The notes under the pieces were generated by a model, which saw only the letters and a list, made by a program, of their open reading frames with translations, searched no databases and was not told the DNA's origin. The position numbers were made by a program, and so were the translations under genes. This document shows, piece after piece, positions 18,303 through 26,395 of a stretch of DNA of 64,000 nucleotides. The DNA comes from Curtobacterium sp. MCLR17_007 (GTDB lineage Bacteria; Actinomycetota; Actinomycetes; Actinomycetales; Microbacteriaceae), in contig NZ_CP126272.1 of the NCBI RefSeq assembly GCF_003234655.2, positions 1-64,000 of the forward strand. The letters are read 5' to 3'. How positions within the stretch are numbered: the first letter of the stretch is position 1; the number at the start of each line of letters is the position of its first letter.

Positions 18303-18475
18303 TTGTTCTTCCGTCCGAGTCCGCCGCGGGTGACGATCCGGATGATCGTGACCACGATCACGACGACGACCACGACCACGACTCCGATCACCAGGATCGG
18401 ACTTCTTGGCCCGGTCGCAGCGCCGTTGGCGAGGAGATGAGCGGTGGGCGTTGCGAGAACGGCTTCTATCGACAT
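18299..18475 (-). CDS. Small single-pass membrane protein
   Basis: The protein has 58 residues. The frame is open from 18541, but ATG 18475 (MSIEAVLATPTAH) has an AAGGA ribosome site five bases upstream. A valine-rich membrane helix occupies about residues 28-47 and a short basic tail ends in RKNK. It overlaps the following small membrane-protein gene by ATGA. The function is unknown; the pair may be residents of the boundary between the sugar genes and the accessory island. Confidence 0.5.
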   Translation of the reverse strand: MSIEAVLATPTAHLLANGAATGPRSPILVIGVVVVVVVVIVVTIIRIVTRGGLGRKNK

Positions 18476-18629
18476 GTCAGTCCTTGGGTTTGCCCAGGGT
18501 GGTTCTCCTCGGCAGTGAGGTGCCGCCGATGGTAGGTTCACGGGGGCGTCACGTTCGGCCGGCTGATCTAGCTCTCAGCACTCAGCGCGTCTCATTTGTC
18601 GATCGGTTACCGGACGATCGTGCCGCTGG

Positions 18630-18779
18630 TCATGGTGTTGGTGTGTGCGGCGCCAGTGCGTGGCGGAGGGCGAGGACGCCGTAGCGGACGCGGGTCCCGG
18701 CGGTGCTGATGCTGATGCCGAGGTGTTGTGCGACTTCGGGGACGCAACACACATCCTGGTACTTCAGCGCCGGAAACGG
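18630..18779 (-). pseudogene. Remnant of an ECF sigma factor, region 4
   Basis: Read leftward in one frame and ending at TGA 18632-18630, this stretch encodes EVAQHLGISISTAGTRVRYG followed by VLALRHALAPHT. That is the helix-turn-helix of sigma region 4.2 (usual form: EVA-x-x-LGI-x-x-GTVK-x-R-x-x-x-x-L-x-x-LR). About 45 codons survive. No start codon, region 2 or intact gene lies upstream, and another frame takes over near 18750. It indicates deletion at the edge of the accessory island. The rest of 18476-18894 shows nothing recognisable. Confidence 0.6.
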
Positions 18780-18894
18780 CCCAGGCAAGCATCACCATCA
18801 GGCGTGCTTGGTGACAGCCAACCGAACTGACCCTGCGATGCGGTCACCGCTTCCGGCGGCTGCGTAGCCGGCGCGGCACCACCCACCTCTCCCT

Positions 18895-20895
18895 CTACTC
18901 CGTCGTCCGCCGTGTCGCCTCGCGCGGTCGAAGTCGGTACACCCGCGGAGCGATGTCGCCCCGGTGGGCGTTCACCAGCACAGGAGCGATGCGGATCCGC
19001 TTGCTCTCCCCGAGGCCGGGCCCGAAACGCTGACGCCGCCAGTGCGCCCGTCGGATGTGCGGGCTGACGTGGCTGGAAGGCTCGTCCTCGCCGGCCCGGC
19101 GCGTCTTCCCGCTTCGGTAGGTCGCCCCGACGTTGACGACTCTGATGCCGGCGCCCGCACGCTTGGCGTCCCGCTTGAACGACGACGTCGAGACCACCGC
19201 GTCGACGTCCGCGGCCGCCATGCCAGGCGGAACCTCGGTAGTGGCATCGGGTTCGTGCCACTGCGCCCAGGCGACGACCGCCGTGAGGTTGTCGACGACA
19301 TCGCGGTACTGGGTCATGCTGCGCGATGCGGGGACGACAAAGCGCCCGAGCGATGCTCCGTAGGAGCCGCGGATCGTGAAGCACCATGCGAACAGGTCGT
19401 CCGGCCGTCCCAGGCTGTCCGAGAGCAGCAGCACACCCTCCACCTGCGCGCCGAACGAGGCAAGCATCTCGTCGAGACCCGGCGCGGACATGTCGGAGAG
19501 GTCAGCGCGGCTCCGCGACGCGATCAGGTCGCCCAGCGACTCGTTCGCCCGGAGTGCGTCGTGCGTCACCTGCGACAGGTTCTTCCACCGGTCGACCTCC
19601 GCGGGAGTGGGCGTCTTCGAGGGCTCGAGCAGCAGGGGCTCCGCGAACGCGAGGAACACGTTGGGGAACGGCAGCACCATCTCGGCCCTGTCCGACTCCG
19701 TCAGCGGCTCCGACTCCGCGAACGAGGCGGTCTGGCCGGCGGGGAGCCAGTAAGTGGCGGACGCAGTGAGCCCAACGGTGGCTTCGCCGAGCGCAGTGTC
19801 GTCCTGCTTGTTGAGCCATCGCGAGAACGCCGCCAGCGCGTACGAGTTCTGGGTCGCGACCCCGTGTCCGGGGTGCGGGTGCGGCTTCAGCTGAGCGAAG
19901 GGATGGCTGATTAGTCCGAGGGCCTTGGCGACGCGCTGCCGGGCATCGATGACTCCGCGCCAGTTCGTCAACATGCGCTCCGCGCCGTAGCTGGCCAACT
20001 GGGCCCTGGTCGCCGCCGACGTGCTGGGGACAGGCAGCTCGATCGTGAGCAGCTCGTTACCCGTAAATCTCGGCGTGCGCTCATGCGGCCGCGTGATTCG
20101 CCCGAGCGACTGCAGCGCAGGACCCGACGCGTCCCCGTACGAGACGATCGGACTCGAACCCCACGCGTGCACGGAAGCGGGATCGAGATTCGTCGCACGA
20201 GAACCCCAGACCGAACCCGCGAGCTGAAGCGCTTCTTCGAAGATCTCGGCCTGGTCCGGTGTGCTCTCGTCGGCCGTGGCAATCGTGTGGGTGCCGTCAT
20301 CATCGACAGTGATCACGTCCTGCTCGATCAGGGTGCGCCGCCGGTCCGGCAGGATGAGGTCAGGTCCGATGACGCCAAGGTCGAGCAGGGTCTTCAGGTG
20401 AGAACGCTGCGCATCGGCGTGCGAGAACGTTGATGCCCCGTGCCGCTCACCACGGGCCCGCTGGATGCGCGTGACCTGCTCAGTGCTGAGCTTCGAGTTA
20501 CCGTCGTTGAGCCAAGCAGGAACGCCCAATGCGCTACTGAAGGCCTCGATTCGTTCGATCCTCGTTGTACCGGGCGAGGCATCGATCGCGGCGCCACTGA
20601 ACTTGTCCCAGGCCTCGTGGACCCAGGAATGGTGTGCTCGAGCGTCGGCAAGCACGGACCGCAGGTAGTCGCGCTCTGACCGCAGATCCTCGGCGATCGG
20701 AGCCACCTCTTCGGCAAGGGCGATGCGCTCCTGCTCGACGTCGGCCTGCAGCTGCCGAACCTCCGAGAGCGCGTCCTCCGCCTCGGCGAGGGCTTGCTGC
20801 TCCGACGCCAGCTCCGCCTCCAGCTGTCGGAGGACTGCGTCGTGCTGTGCGTTGCGCCGCCCATCTGCTCGGGTACGGTGCTTGCCGCGGGCCAT
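18895..20895 (-). CDS. Uncharacterised 666-residue protein with N-terminal coiled coil
   Basis: No known family is recognised with confidence. Residues 17-85 form an acidic/leucine coiled coil. A middle part of unknown fold follows. The C-terminal segment HVSPHIRRAHWRRQRFGPG near residues 605-623 resembles a conserved HWR-x-Q-x-x-GPG tail that I recall from phage and plasmid proteins of unknown function. The start overlaps the stop of the 135-residue gene by one base (TGATG), so the two form a unit. Position beside restriction genes and a recombinase suggests a defence or anti-defence role (inference only). Confidence 0.75.
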   Translation of the reverse strand: MARGKHRTRADGRRNAQHDAVLRQLEAELASEQQALAEAEDALSEVRQLQADVEQERIALAEEVAPIAEDLRSERDYLRSVLADARAHHSWVHEAWDKFSGAAIDASPGTTRIERIEAFSSALGVPAWLNDGNSKLSTEQVTRIQRARGERHGASTFSHADAQRSHLKTLLDLGVIGPDLILPDRRRTLIEQDVITVDDDGTHTIATADESTPDQAEIFEEALQLAGSVWGSRATNLDPASVHAWGSSPIVSYGDASGPALQSLGRITRPHERTPRFTGNELLTIELPVPSTSAATRAQLASYGAERMLTNWRGVIDARQRVAKALGLISHPFAQLKPHPHPGHGVATQNSYALAAFSRWLNKQDDTALGEATVGLTASATYWLPAGQTASFAESEPLTESDRAEMVLPFPNVFLAFAEPLLLEPSKTPTPAEVDRWKNLSQVTHDALRANESLGDLIASRSRADLSDMSAPGLDEMLASFGAQVEGVLLLSDSLGRPDDLFAWCFTIRGSYGASLGRFVVPASRSMTQYRDVVDNLTAVVAWAQWHEPDATTEVPPGMAAADVDAVVSTSSFKRDAKRAGAGIRVVNVGATYRSGKTRRAGEDEPSSHVSPHIRRAHWRRQRFGPGLGESKRIRIAPVLVNAHRGDIAPRVYRLRPREATRRTTE

Positions 20896-21302
20896 CAGCT
20901 GATCTCTTCGACGTGAGGGAGCTCCAGACGGAGGGCACCAGCGCGAGGGTCGTTGGCGAGCCCTGCACGCCAGTGCGCTTCCGCGTTCAGCGCGGACACG
21001 AGGCGTGGCCGCGACGGGAGGTCAGGGTAGGCGGCATCGGCGCGGCTGAAGAGCTGTCGGGTGCGATCGGCCTGGCGACCCTCCTGCATGATCCGGTCCC
21101 AGAGGTCGACGATCTCGTCGCGGATCGCATCGGTCTCGTCCGTCGCGTGACTCGAGCGGTCGCGCGACGCTCGATCAAGCGCAAGGGTGACAACCGGGGC
21201 GTTGATTGCGGCTCGCTGCGCGTCCATGCGCCGCTTCCGCGTCAACACGACCTCCTCTCGAAGTCGCGCGAGATTCGCCGTCGCATCATCAGAACCCGTC
21301 AT
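20895..21302 (-). CDS. Uncharacterised 135-residue protein, partner of the 666-residue protein
   Basis: The protein is helical and charged with no recognised domain: two helix-rich stretches (ANLARLREEVVLTRKRRMDA near 8-27, ETDAIRDEIVDLWDRIMQEG near 55-74). ATG 21302 is chosen over an upstream GTG at 21311 because GGAAGG lies seven bases before it. It is the first gene of a two-gene leftward operon; overlapping translation suggests that the products act together. Confidence 0.65.
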   Translation of the reverse strand: MTGSDDATANLARLREEVVLTRKRRMDAQRAAINAPVVTLALDRASRDRSSHATDETDAIRDEIVDLWDRIMQEGRQADRTRQLFSRADAAYPDLPSRPRLVSALNAEAHWRAGLANDPRAGALRLELPHVEEIS

Positions 21303-21761
21303 AACTTGCACCTTCCCTCAGCATCCTGCCGGACGGGGCCGACACGCCCTCTCCGCGTCGAGCTTGCTACCGGGTCCAGCGGTGCTCGGTCGCCCTTCCA
21401 ACGCCGGATGTGCCATCGGGCTCCCGCTCACTTATCGAGCAAGTACCGAGGTAGACCCAGGTGCCCCTGTCACAGCTGCCGCCGACGTCAGGCCATCGCG
21501 TGGCTTCGACGGGAGCGGTCAGGTGCAGCTCCCGCGACCACTGCGGCGACCACGCCGCCCAGCAGCAGCACGAGCGCTCCGACCACGCCCGCCAACTAGA
21601 GCACGCTCGGCGCCTGATCGTCCCGCTCCCCCACCTATTCATGTTAAACGGCCGCCCTGCCGCGCGGCCGATCGCCGTCTCGATAGCCGGTCGCTTACCG
21701 AGACGACGGGGGCTCGAGGCCGAGGCCTGAGATGTGAGCAGCGTCGCTCGGTGTCGTCTTT
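21303..21761. other. Gene-poor stretch with hairpin and possible 32-residue membrane peptide
   Basis: No convincing gene is present. An inverted repeat at 21676-21705 has 7-bp arms CGTCTCG/CGAGACG around 16 bases. On the minus strand 21586-21488 a GTG-started frame encodes VVGALVLLLGGVVAAVVAGA followed by a short charged tail, a typical single-helix peptide. It lacks a ribosome site, so it is noted but not called as a gene. Confidence 0.4.
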
Positions 21762-22358
21762 CTAGCTTCGCTTCGTGTCGCCTGCTTGAAGCAACCTGAT
21801 GCGGCGGTACAGGGTCGCTCGGGACATCCCGAGGTCGCGGGCGACCTGGGACGCTGGCTCGCCGGCGTCGAGGAGCCGGATAGCGGCACGGACCTGACTG
21901 TCGGTGAACACTGCGCGTCGGCCACCGAGGTCCTTCCCGGCGGTGCGGCGTTTGGTGACCGAGTCGCGGACCCGTTCGCGCTTGATCTCGAGTTCCATCT
22001 GTGCGAGCGCCGCCATGACGGAGAACACCATCGACCCCATCGGCGTTGCCGTGTCCACGTCGCCGCCACCGAGGTTCAGCACGCGAAGCCCCGCGTTCCG
22101 GTCGCGAAGCTGCGCGGCGAAGCTGAGCATGTCGATCGTGGACCTGCCCAGCCGGTCGAGTGTGGTGACCACCAATGTGTCACCGTCGTGCAGTGCGTCG
22201 AGCGCCCGGTCGAACGCCGGGCGCGACGCACGAGCCCCGGACACACCGTGGTCCACGTACAGGTCATCCCGGCGAACGCCCGCGGCGAGCAGATCCTGTT
22301 CTTGCCGGTCAGTGTCCTGCTGCCGGGTCGACACGCGCGCGTACCCGATCAGCTTCAC
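21762..22358 (-). CDS. Serine recombinase (resolvase/invertase family)
   Basis: This 198-residue small serine recombinase has the catalytic N terminus KLIGYARVSTRQQDTDRQ with the nucleophile Ser near residue 10. Arg-containing signatures are GVSGARASRPAFDRAL and VTTLDRLGRS. The C-terminal helix-turn-helix is PASQVARDLGMSRATLYRRI. GTG 22358 (MKLIGYARVST) matches the usual start; the frame is open to 22412. Clustered repeats in the 195 bp between it and the Mrr-like gene are candidate crossover sites. It could be a resolvase or a DNA invertase; neither can be chosen from sequence alone. Confidence 0.9.
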   Translation of the reverse strand: MKLIGYARVSTRQQDTDRQEQDLLAAGVRRDDLYVDHGVSGARASRPAFDRALDALHDGDTLVVTTLDRLGRSTIDMLSFAAQLRDRNAGLRVLNLGGGDVDTATPMGSMVFSVMAALAQMELEIKRERVRDSVTKRRTAGKDLGGRRAVFTDSQVRAAIRLLDAGEPASQVARDLGMSRATLYRRIRLLQAGDTKRS

Positions 22359-22373
22359 CACGACTCGGCCACT

Positions 22374-22518
22374 GTCTCGCAACCAAACTTCATGACAGCG
22401 ATCATGGCCCATACTTGCGACACAAGGTTACGAGACTCGCCGACACAGGAGTTTCCGCGGCACCCGCGAGCACCATCACGACGTCGACGAGACGTCTCGC
22501 AACCCTAGGGATGCGAGA
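22374..22518. repeat. res-like cluster of GTCTCGYAACC repeats
   Basis: GTCTCGCAACC occurs at 22374-22384 and again at 22494-22504, exactly 120 bp apart. Its inverted form with one change (GGTTACGAGAC) lies between them at 22426-22436. The right copy is part of a 24-bp near-perfect dyad, 22495-22518, with 7-bp arms TCTCGCA/TGCGAGA around CCCTAGGG. Paired inverted sites next to a serine recombinase gene are the usual layout of resolution sites. The dyad also lies 35 bp upstream of the Mrr-like gene and may regulate it. Confidence 0.5.
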
Positions 22519-22553
22519 TAGTAGGTGCCGCCGTCGTGAGTTAGGTTCACGTC

Positions 22554-23318
22554 GTGCAAATCTTCACTTGGCAGATGGCCGAGGAACTCGCTCGCGAACA
22601 CATGCGAGCCATCGGCTTCTCTGACGCGCGCCGCACCACTGGTGGTGCTGACGGCGGTATAGACATCAGGGCAGGACTCGCTGTTGCGCAGGTCAAGCAC
22701 CTCTCGCAACCAGTGGGGTCACCAGACGTACAAAGGCTCCGAGGGGCTGCTCACGGAGTGCCCCACGCGGTCTTCTATTCGAGCTCGGGTTACTCGGCGG
22801 CGGCCATCGCCGTCGCTGAGACCTCGCAGGTGGCGCTCTTTCGCTACGCCACGACTGGAGATGTTGTGGCCATCAACGAGCAGGCGCGGTCTCTCGAAAG
22901 CGGTGCCCTGTCAGGTTCGACGAGTCTGCTGGTCGAAGCACTGGAAGCGCTTCAAGACGCAGCGGAGCGCGGCCGAGAGATGATCGACCGTGGGTCCGAC
23001 GTTGCCATGTCCGTGGCCCAAAACGGCCTCGACGCAGAGTACGTCGAACTGGCGGACGTCGGTAACACAGCCGCGCTCAGGTTCTTGGAAATCGACGACG
23101 AGTGGCGGGCCACGATGACAGAGCGGCTTACCAAGCCGGATCTCACTCTCGAGGAGGCTCAACCGCTGCACGAGCGCTTGGAAAACGTGTGCGCATCGGC
23201 GCAGCGAGCGCTGACGGCATTGGCACTAGAGATGGAAGGTCTCGTACAGGCACGAGAGCAGGGGGCCACGTCCCTCGGCGTCGTGTCGCCTCATGCTGGT
23301 CCAACTTCGCCGGCCTAA
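22554..23318 (+). CDS. Mrr-like restriction endonuclease
   Basis: The protein has 254 residues. The N-terminal half is a PD-(D/E)xK nuclease of the Mrr type: WQMAEELAREHMRAIGFSDA near 5-24, then TGGADGGIDI near 29-38, then AVAQVKH near 43-49 (the Q-x-K variant), and VGSPDVQRLRG near 53-63. The C-terminal half is helical and unassigned. Such enzymes cut methylated or otherwise modified DNA. GTG 22554 is the start. It has no methylase partner and precedes a methylase/GIY-YIG pair, so it looks like a stand-alone type IV enzyme. Confidence 0.75.
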   Translation: MQIFTWQMAEELAREHMRAIGFSDARRTTGGADGGIDIRAGLAVAQVKHLSQPVGSPDVQRLRGAAHGVPHAVFYSSSGYSAAAIAVAETSQVALFRYATTGDVVAINEQARSLESGALSGSTSLLVEALEALQDAAERGREMIDRGSDVAMSVAQNGLDAEYVELADVGNTAALRFLEIDDEWRATMTERLTKPDLTLEEAQPLHERLENVCASAQRALTALALEMEGLVQAREQGATSLGVVSPHAGPTSPA

Positions 23319-23377
23319 TTGCCCCCGGGGAGGGCCGTTCTGGCGTGAACGACGGTGCTCCCGATTAGGGTTTCAGT

Positions 23378-24547
23378 GTGCCTACCGTCGTTGACATCGC
23401 CTCCGCCCGACCGAAGGTTCTCGAGTTCTTCGCCGGCATCGGGTTGGCGCGGATGGGGTTGGAAAGCGCCGGCTTCCGTGTGGCGTGGGCGAACGACTAC
23501 GAGCCGGACAAGTGGGACCTGTACCGCGGCCACTTCAACGACCCCGAGGGTGGCGGGCACAGCTTCGCCCTCGGTGACGTCGGCGCCGTCGATGCGGATC
23601 AGCTACCGAGAGACGCGAAGCTCGCCTGGGGCTCATCGCCATGCACAGACCTGTCACTCGCCGGCTCCCGAGGCGGCCTTCGTGCCGGGGAGTCCAACGC
23701 GTTCTGGCAGTACATCCGTCTCCTCGACGAGCTCGGCGATGACCGCCCCGAGGTTGCCGTGCTGGAAAATGTGGTCGGGCTGGCGACCTCGCACGGTGGC
23801 GACGACCTCGCCGCAGCCATCCGCGCGTTCAACGACCTCGGCTACTCGGTCGACGTGCTCGCGCTCGACGCACGACGCTTCATCCCACAGTCGCGGCCGC
23901 GACTGTTCCTCGTAGGTGCAATGAACCCACCAGAAGACACTGCCGAGCCCAACAGCGAACTCCGCCCCGACTGGTTGCAGGCCGTCTACGGCGACCCGAC
24001 CCTGCGTACACATCGGGCACCGCTGCCGGCACCGCCGGCACCGCTGCTGTCCGGGTTCGGAGAATACGTCGAGACGATGCCCTCAAACGATGAGCGCTGG
24101 TGGGACGCCGCGCGAACGGAGTCGTTCGTGGCGTCACTGTCTCCGGTGCAGCGCGAACGGATCGCGGACATGCGCCGCGGACAAGGCGTGAAGTATCGGA
24201 CGGCGTACCGCCGCACACGCAACGGCGTCGCTGTGTGGGAGGTCCGCCCTGATGACATCTCCGGTTGCCTCCGCACCGCCCGGGGCGGGTCCTCGAAGCA
24301 GGCCGTGGTCAAGCTCGGCAACAAGCGGCTTCAGGTGCGGTGGATGACCCCGCTCGAGTACGCACGCCTCATGGGCGCTGGGGACTACAACCTCTCTGGT
24401 GCCCGCACTAATCAGGCGTTGTTCGCGTTCGGTGACGCAGTTGCCGTGCCCGCGGTCTCCTGGCTCGCGGAGCACTACCTGATGCCACTCGTCCGCGGTG
24501 AACTCGCCGCTCAGGACATGGCTCCAGCGACGGCGCACCGTGGGTAG
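23378..24547 (+). CDS. DNA (cytosine-5) methyltransferase
   Basis: This 389-residue m5C methylase has motif I LEFFAGIGLARMGLESAG near 15-32, motif IV GSSPCTDLSLAGS near 86-98 with the catalytic Cys, motif VI LENVVGL near 128-134, motif VIII FIPQSRPRLFLVG near 167-179, and motif X GDAVAVPAVSWLAEHY near 352-367. The start is GTG 23378. It overlaps the GIY-YIG endonuclease gene and is therefore the protecting half of a type II system. If the nuclease keeps Eco29kI specificity, the target would be CCGCGG (inference). Confidence 0.93.
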   Translation: MPTVVDIASARPKVLEFFAGIGLARMGLESAGFRVAWANDYEPDKWDLYRGHFNDPEGGGHSFALGDVGAVDADQLPRDAKLAWGSSPCTDLSLAGSRGGLRAGESNAFWQYIRLLDELGDDRPEVAVLENVVGLATSHGGDDLAAAIRAFNDLGYSVDVLALDARRFIPQSRPRLFLVGAMNPPEDTAEPNSELRPDWLQAVYGDPTLRTHRAPLPAPPAPLLSGFGEYVETMPSNDERWWDAARTESFVASLSPVQRERIADMRRGQGVKYRTAYRRTRNGVAVWEVRPDDISGCLRTARGGSSKQAVVKLGNKRLQVRWMTPLEYARLMGAGDYNLSGARTNQALFAFGDAVAVPAVSWLAEHYLMPLVRGELAAQDMAPATAHRG

Positions 24548-25334
24548 TCGCGGTATCGCGTCATACAACGACGCGGAGGGCAAACCGCCGTCGAAGCGGT
24601 CGATGCCGACCAGGTTCGTGCAGCGGTTCCGGCAGCTGCTCTCCGACGCACTGGCCAACGTCGACGAGGCCAGCGGCAAGAAGCTCAACAAGTGCATCGG
24701 CGTGTACGCGTTCTACGATTACGATGGCGAGCCGATCTACGTTGGTCAGACGTGGGAAGACTTCGGCACGAGAGTCGGCCGGCACCTCCGCGGCCAACGC
24801 ACCGACACCCTCGCGTACCGCATCCTCGACCCGTTCGAGGTCGCGGAAATGGAGCTCTACCCCGCCGAGGAGGCCCGGTCTCTGCCGAAGGCGGAGAAGA
24901 CAGCGGTGATCGATGCGCTGGAATACTCGGTGTACCTCACTGCGATCGAGAGGTCGAAGTACCGCGCGATCTTGAACGAGAAGATTCCGCCGGTCTCTCC
25001 GCGGATCAAGCTGCCGCGCTCGTACCGGTTCCCCCTTGTTCCAGACGACATGCGCGAGGACCGTGAGCACCCGGACGTGCGCATCGCCCGCCGCGCGGAG
25101 ACGCTTGCGCGAGTCGCCGCGGTCGCGCACGAGCGTGGTGAGGTGTCATCCGGCCTACGGCGCGTGATTGTCATCCAAGCCGTCCGGCTCGCCGACCTCG
25201 CCGCCGCCCGCCTCGCATACGCGGAAGGCCGTTCCCGTCCGTCGGCAACAGCAATCGACGTGCAAGGGCTCGTCGGCAGCGTCATGGCTGAGTTTGGCGA
25301 CGACGACCCCCAGGGTGATAGCGCCGACGCGTAG
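24540..25334 (+). CDS. GIY-YIG restriction endonuclease, Eco29kI-like
   Basis: This nuclease of about 264 residues carries the GIY-YIG core as GVYAFYDYDGEPIYVGQTWE followed by FGTRVGRHL at about residues 56-84, with Tyr, Arg and Glu catalytic positions visible. EALEY-like and NEKIPP segments follow. The Eco29kI family of type II enzymes recognises CCGCGG. The start is uncertain: GTG 24540 overlaps the methylase stop by eight bases and is preferred; ATG 24498 or ATG 24603 are possible. The gene pair is a complete type II restriction-modification unit. Confidence 0.83.
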   Translation: MGSRGIASYNDAEGKPPSKRSMPTRFVQRFRQLLSDALANVDEASGKKLNKCIGVYAFYDYDGEPIYVGQTWEDFGTRVGRHLRGQRTDTLAYRILDPFEVAEMELYPAEEARSLPKAEKTAVIDALEYSVYLTAIERSKYRAILNEKIPPVSPRIKLPRSYRFPLVPDDMREDREHPDVRIARRAETLARVAAVAHERGEVSSGLRRVIVIQAVRLADLAAARLAYAEGRSRPSATAIDVQGLVGSVMAEFGDDDPQGDSADA

Positions 25335-25376
25335 CGGTCTGCACGCACAACGGCTGAAAGCCGGTCTCTTCGACGC

Positions 25377-26144
25377 TCACCGAGTCTGGCTGAGCAGCTC
25401 ACGCCAAGCCGCGTCAAAGTCCGCAGTCCGGTCGAGCCCGCGCGCCTTCGACGAGCGCACCTGAGACACGGTGACGACCGTGCCGTTGGTGTGTTTCTTG
25501 AAGGACCCGTGCTCGCGCACCTCATCCGGCGTCCACTCACGTGCCGCGACGACCTCCCCAGTCCCGTTATCGATGACGAGGAAGGCACATAGATCGAAAT
25601 CGAACGATCGGATCGGCGAGAACACGGCACCGCTTGCCATGCCGGGTCGGACCAGTCGCACCTTCACCTGCACCTTGCGCCCATCGACAGCGGTGAGGTC
25701 GTAGGACTTCTCCGAGTTCGGAGCGAGCAGCCCGTCGTAGACGATCGCGGCGCAGTACTCGGCGAGGTCTCCGATGGGTGCGTTGTTCGTTCGTATGAGG
25801 TGTCGCGTGCGAAGTTCGACGAGGACACTCGTGTACGTGTCGAGCAGATCTCCGACGCTCAGGCGCGCGAGCAGGGTCCCGTCCTCGTCGTTGATGCCAT
25901 CCAGGTCTTCTGTCTCCGCCAACGATGCTGAGACCGCTTCCATGCCCACAACCGGCTCGGTGGAGACGCCAGTAGTCTTCGAGAATCGGGCGGTCAGAAT
26001 CGCGATCTGTTCGCCGGTGAGGCTCCACGGCTGTCCGGTCTCGCTTGGGTGCCGCCAGCCTTGGCCGCGCATCCAGCCACGCATCTGCTTCGGGTCAGCA
26101 CCGATCTGTGCCGCGAGTTCGGGAACCGACAGCTGCTCGCTCAT
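25377..26144 (-). CDS. Putative nuclease-fold protein with N-terminal DNA-binding segment
   Basis: The protein has 255 residues. The first 50 residues look like a small DNA-binding domain (VPELAAQIGADPKQMRGWMR and GWRHPSETGQPWSLT). The C-terminal half resembles a PD-(D/E)xK nuclease: IGDLAEYCAAIVYDG near 122-136, NSEKSYDL near 141-148, then DGRKVQVKVR near 151-160, with Glu/Asp and Q-x-K in order. This matches a group I recall as DUF6998. It is convergent with the endonuclease gene and stands alone, fitting a solitary restriction-like gene in the island. Confidence 0.6.
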   Translation of the reverse strand: MSEQLSVPELAAQIGADPKQMRGWMRGQGWRHPSETGQPWSLTGEQIAILTARFSKTTGVSTEPVVGMEAVSASLAETEDLDGINDEDGTLLARLSVGDLLDTYTSVLVELRTRHLIRTNNAPIGDLAEYCAAIVYDGLLAPNSEKSYDLTAVDGRKVQVKVRLVRPGMASGAVFSPIRSFDFDLCAFLVIDNGTGEVVAAREWTPDEVREHGSFKKHTNGTVVTVSQVRSSKARGLDRTADFDAAWRELLSQTR

Positions 26145-26180
26145 GTTCGAACCGTAACCGCCTCACCCTGACGCAGTGAG

Positions 26181-26207
26181 CTCGGGGCACAACAAATGTT
26201 CCCCGAG
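26181..26207. other. Stem-loop upstream of the resolvase
   Basis: 7-bp arms CTCGGGG/CCCCGAG enclose 13 bases in the 251-bp gap between two divergent genes. No gene ends here in either direction, so a standard terminator role is unlikely. It could be a resolvase accessory site or the relic of a lost gene. Confidence 0.4.
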
Positions 26208-26356
26208 ATCTCCGGGCCAGGCGGCCCATGAAGATCCCGGGAACCGTCGCGGGACGTGATCACGACACGGAGCGCTGCTAGAAGGACGACACCGAGCGAA
26301 GCTGCTCACAGCCTGAGAACACGCGCACCCGAGCAGTCTCAGATAGGTAGTCCGAA

Positions 26357-26381
26357 ATAGGTTCCGGTGACGGTGCCCTAT
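26357..26381. repeat. Inverted repeat next to resolvase gene (res-site candidate)
   Basis: ATAGG and CCTAT arms flank a central CCG-GTGA-CGG dyad (26357-26381), ending 15 bp before the resolvase start. A related AGATAGGTAG lies just upstream. Serine resolvases normally bind several such inverted sites beside their own gene. Confidence 0.4.
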
Positions 26382-26395
26382 GCGAGACTCGGCGC

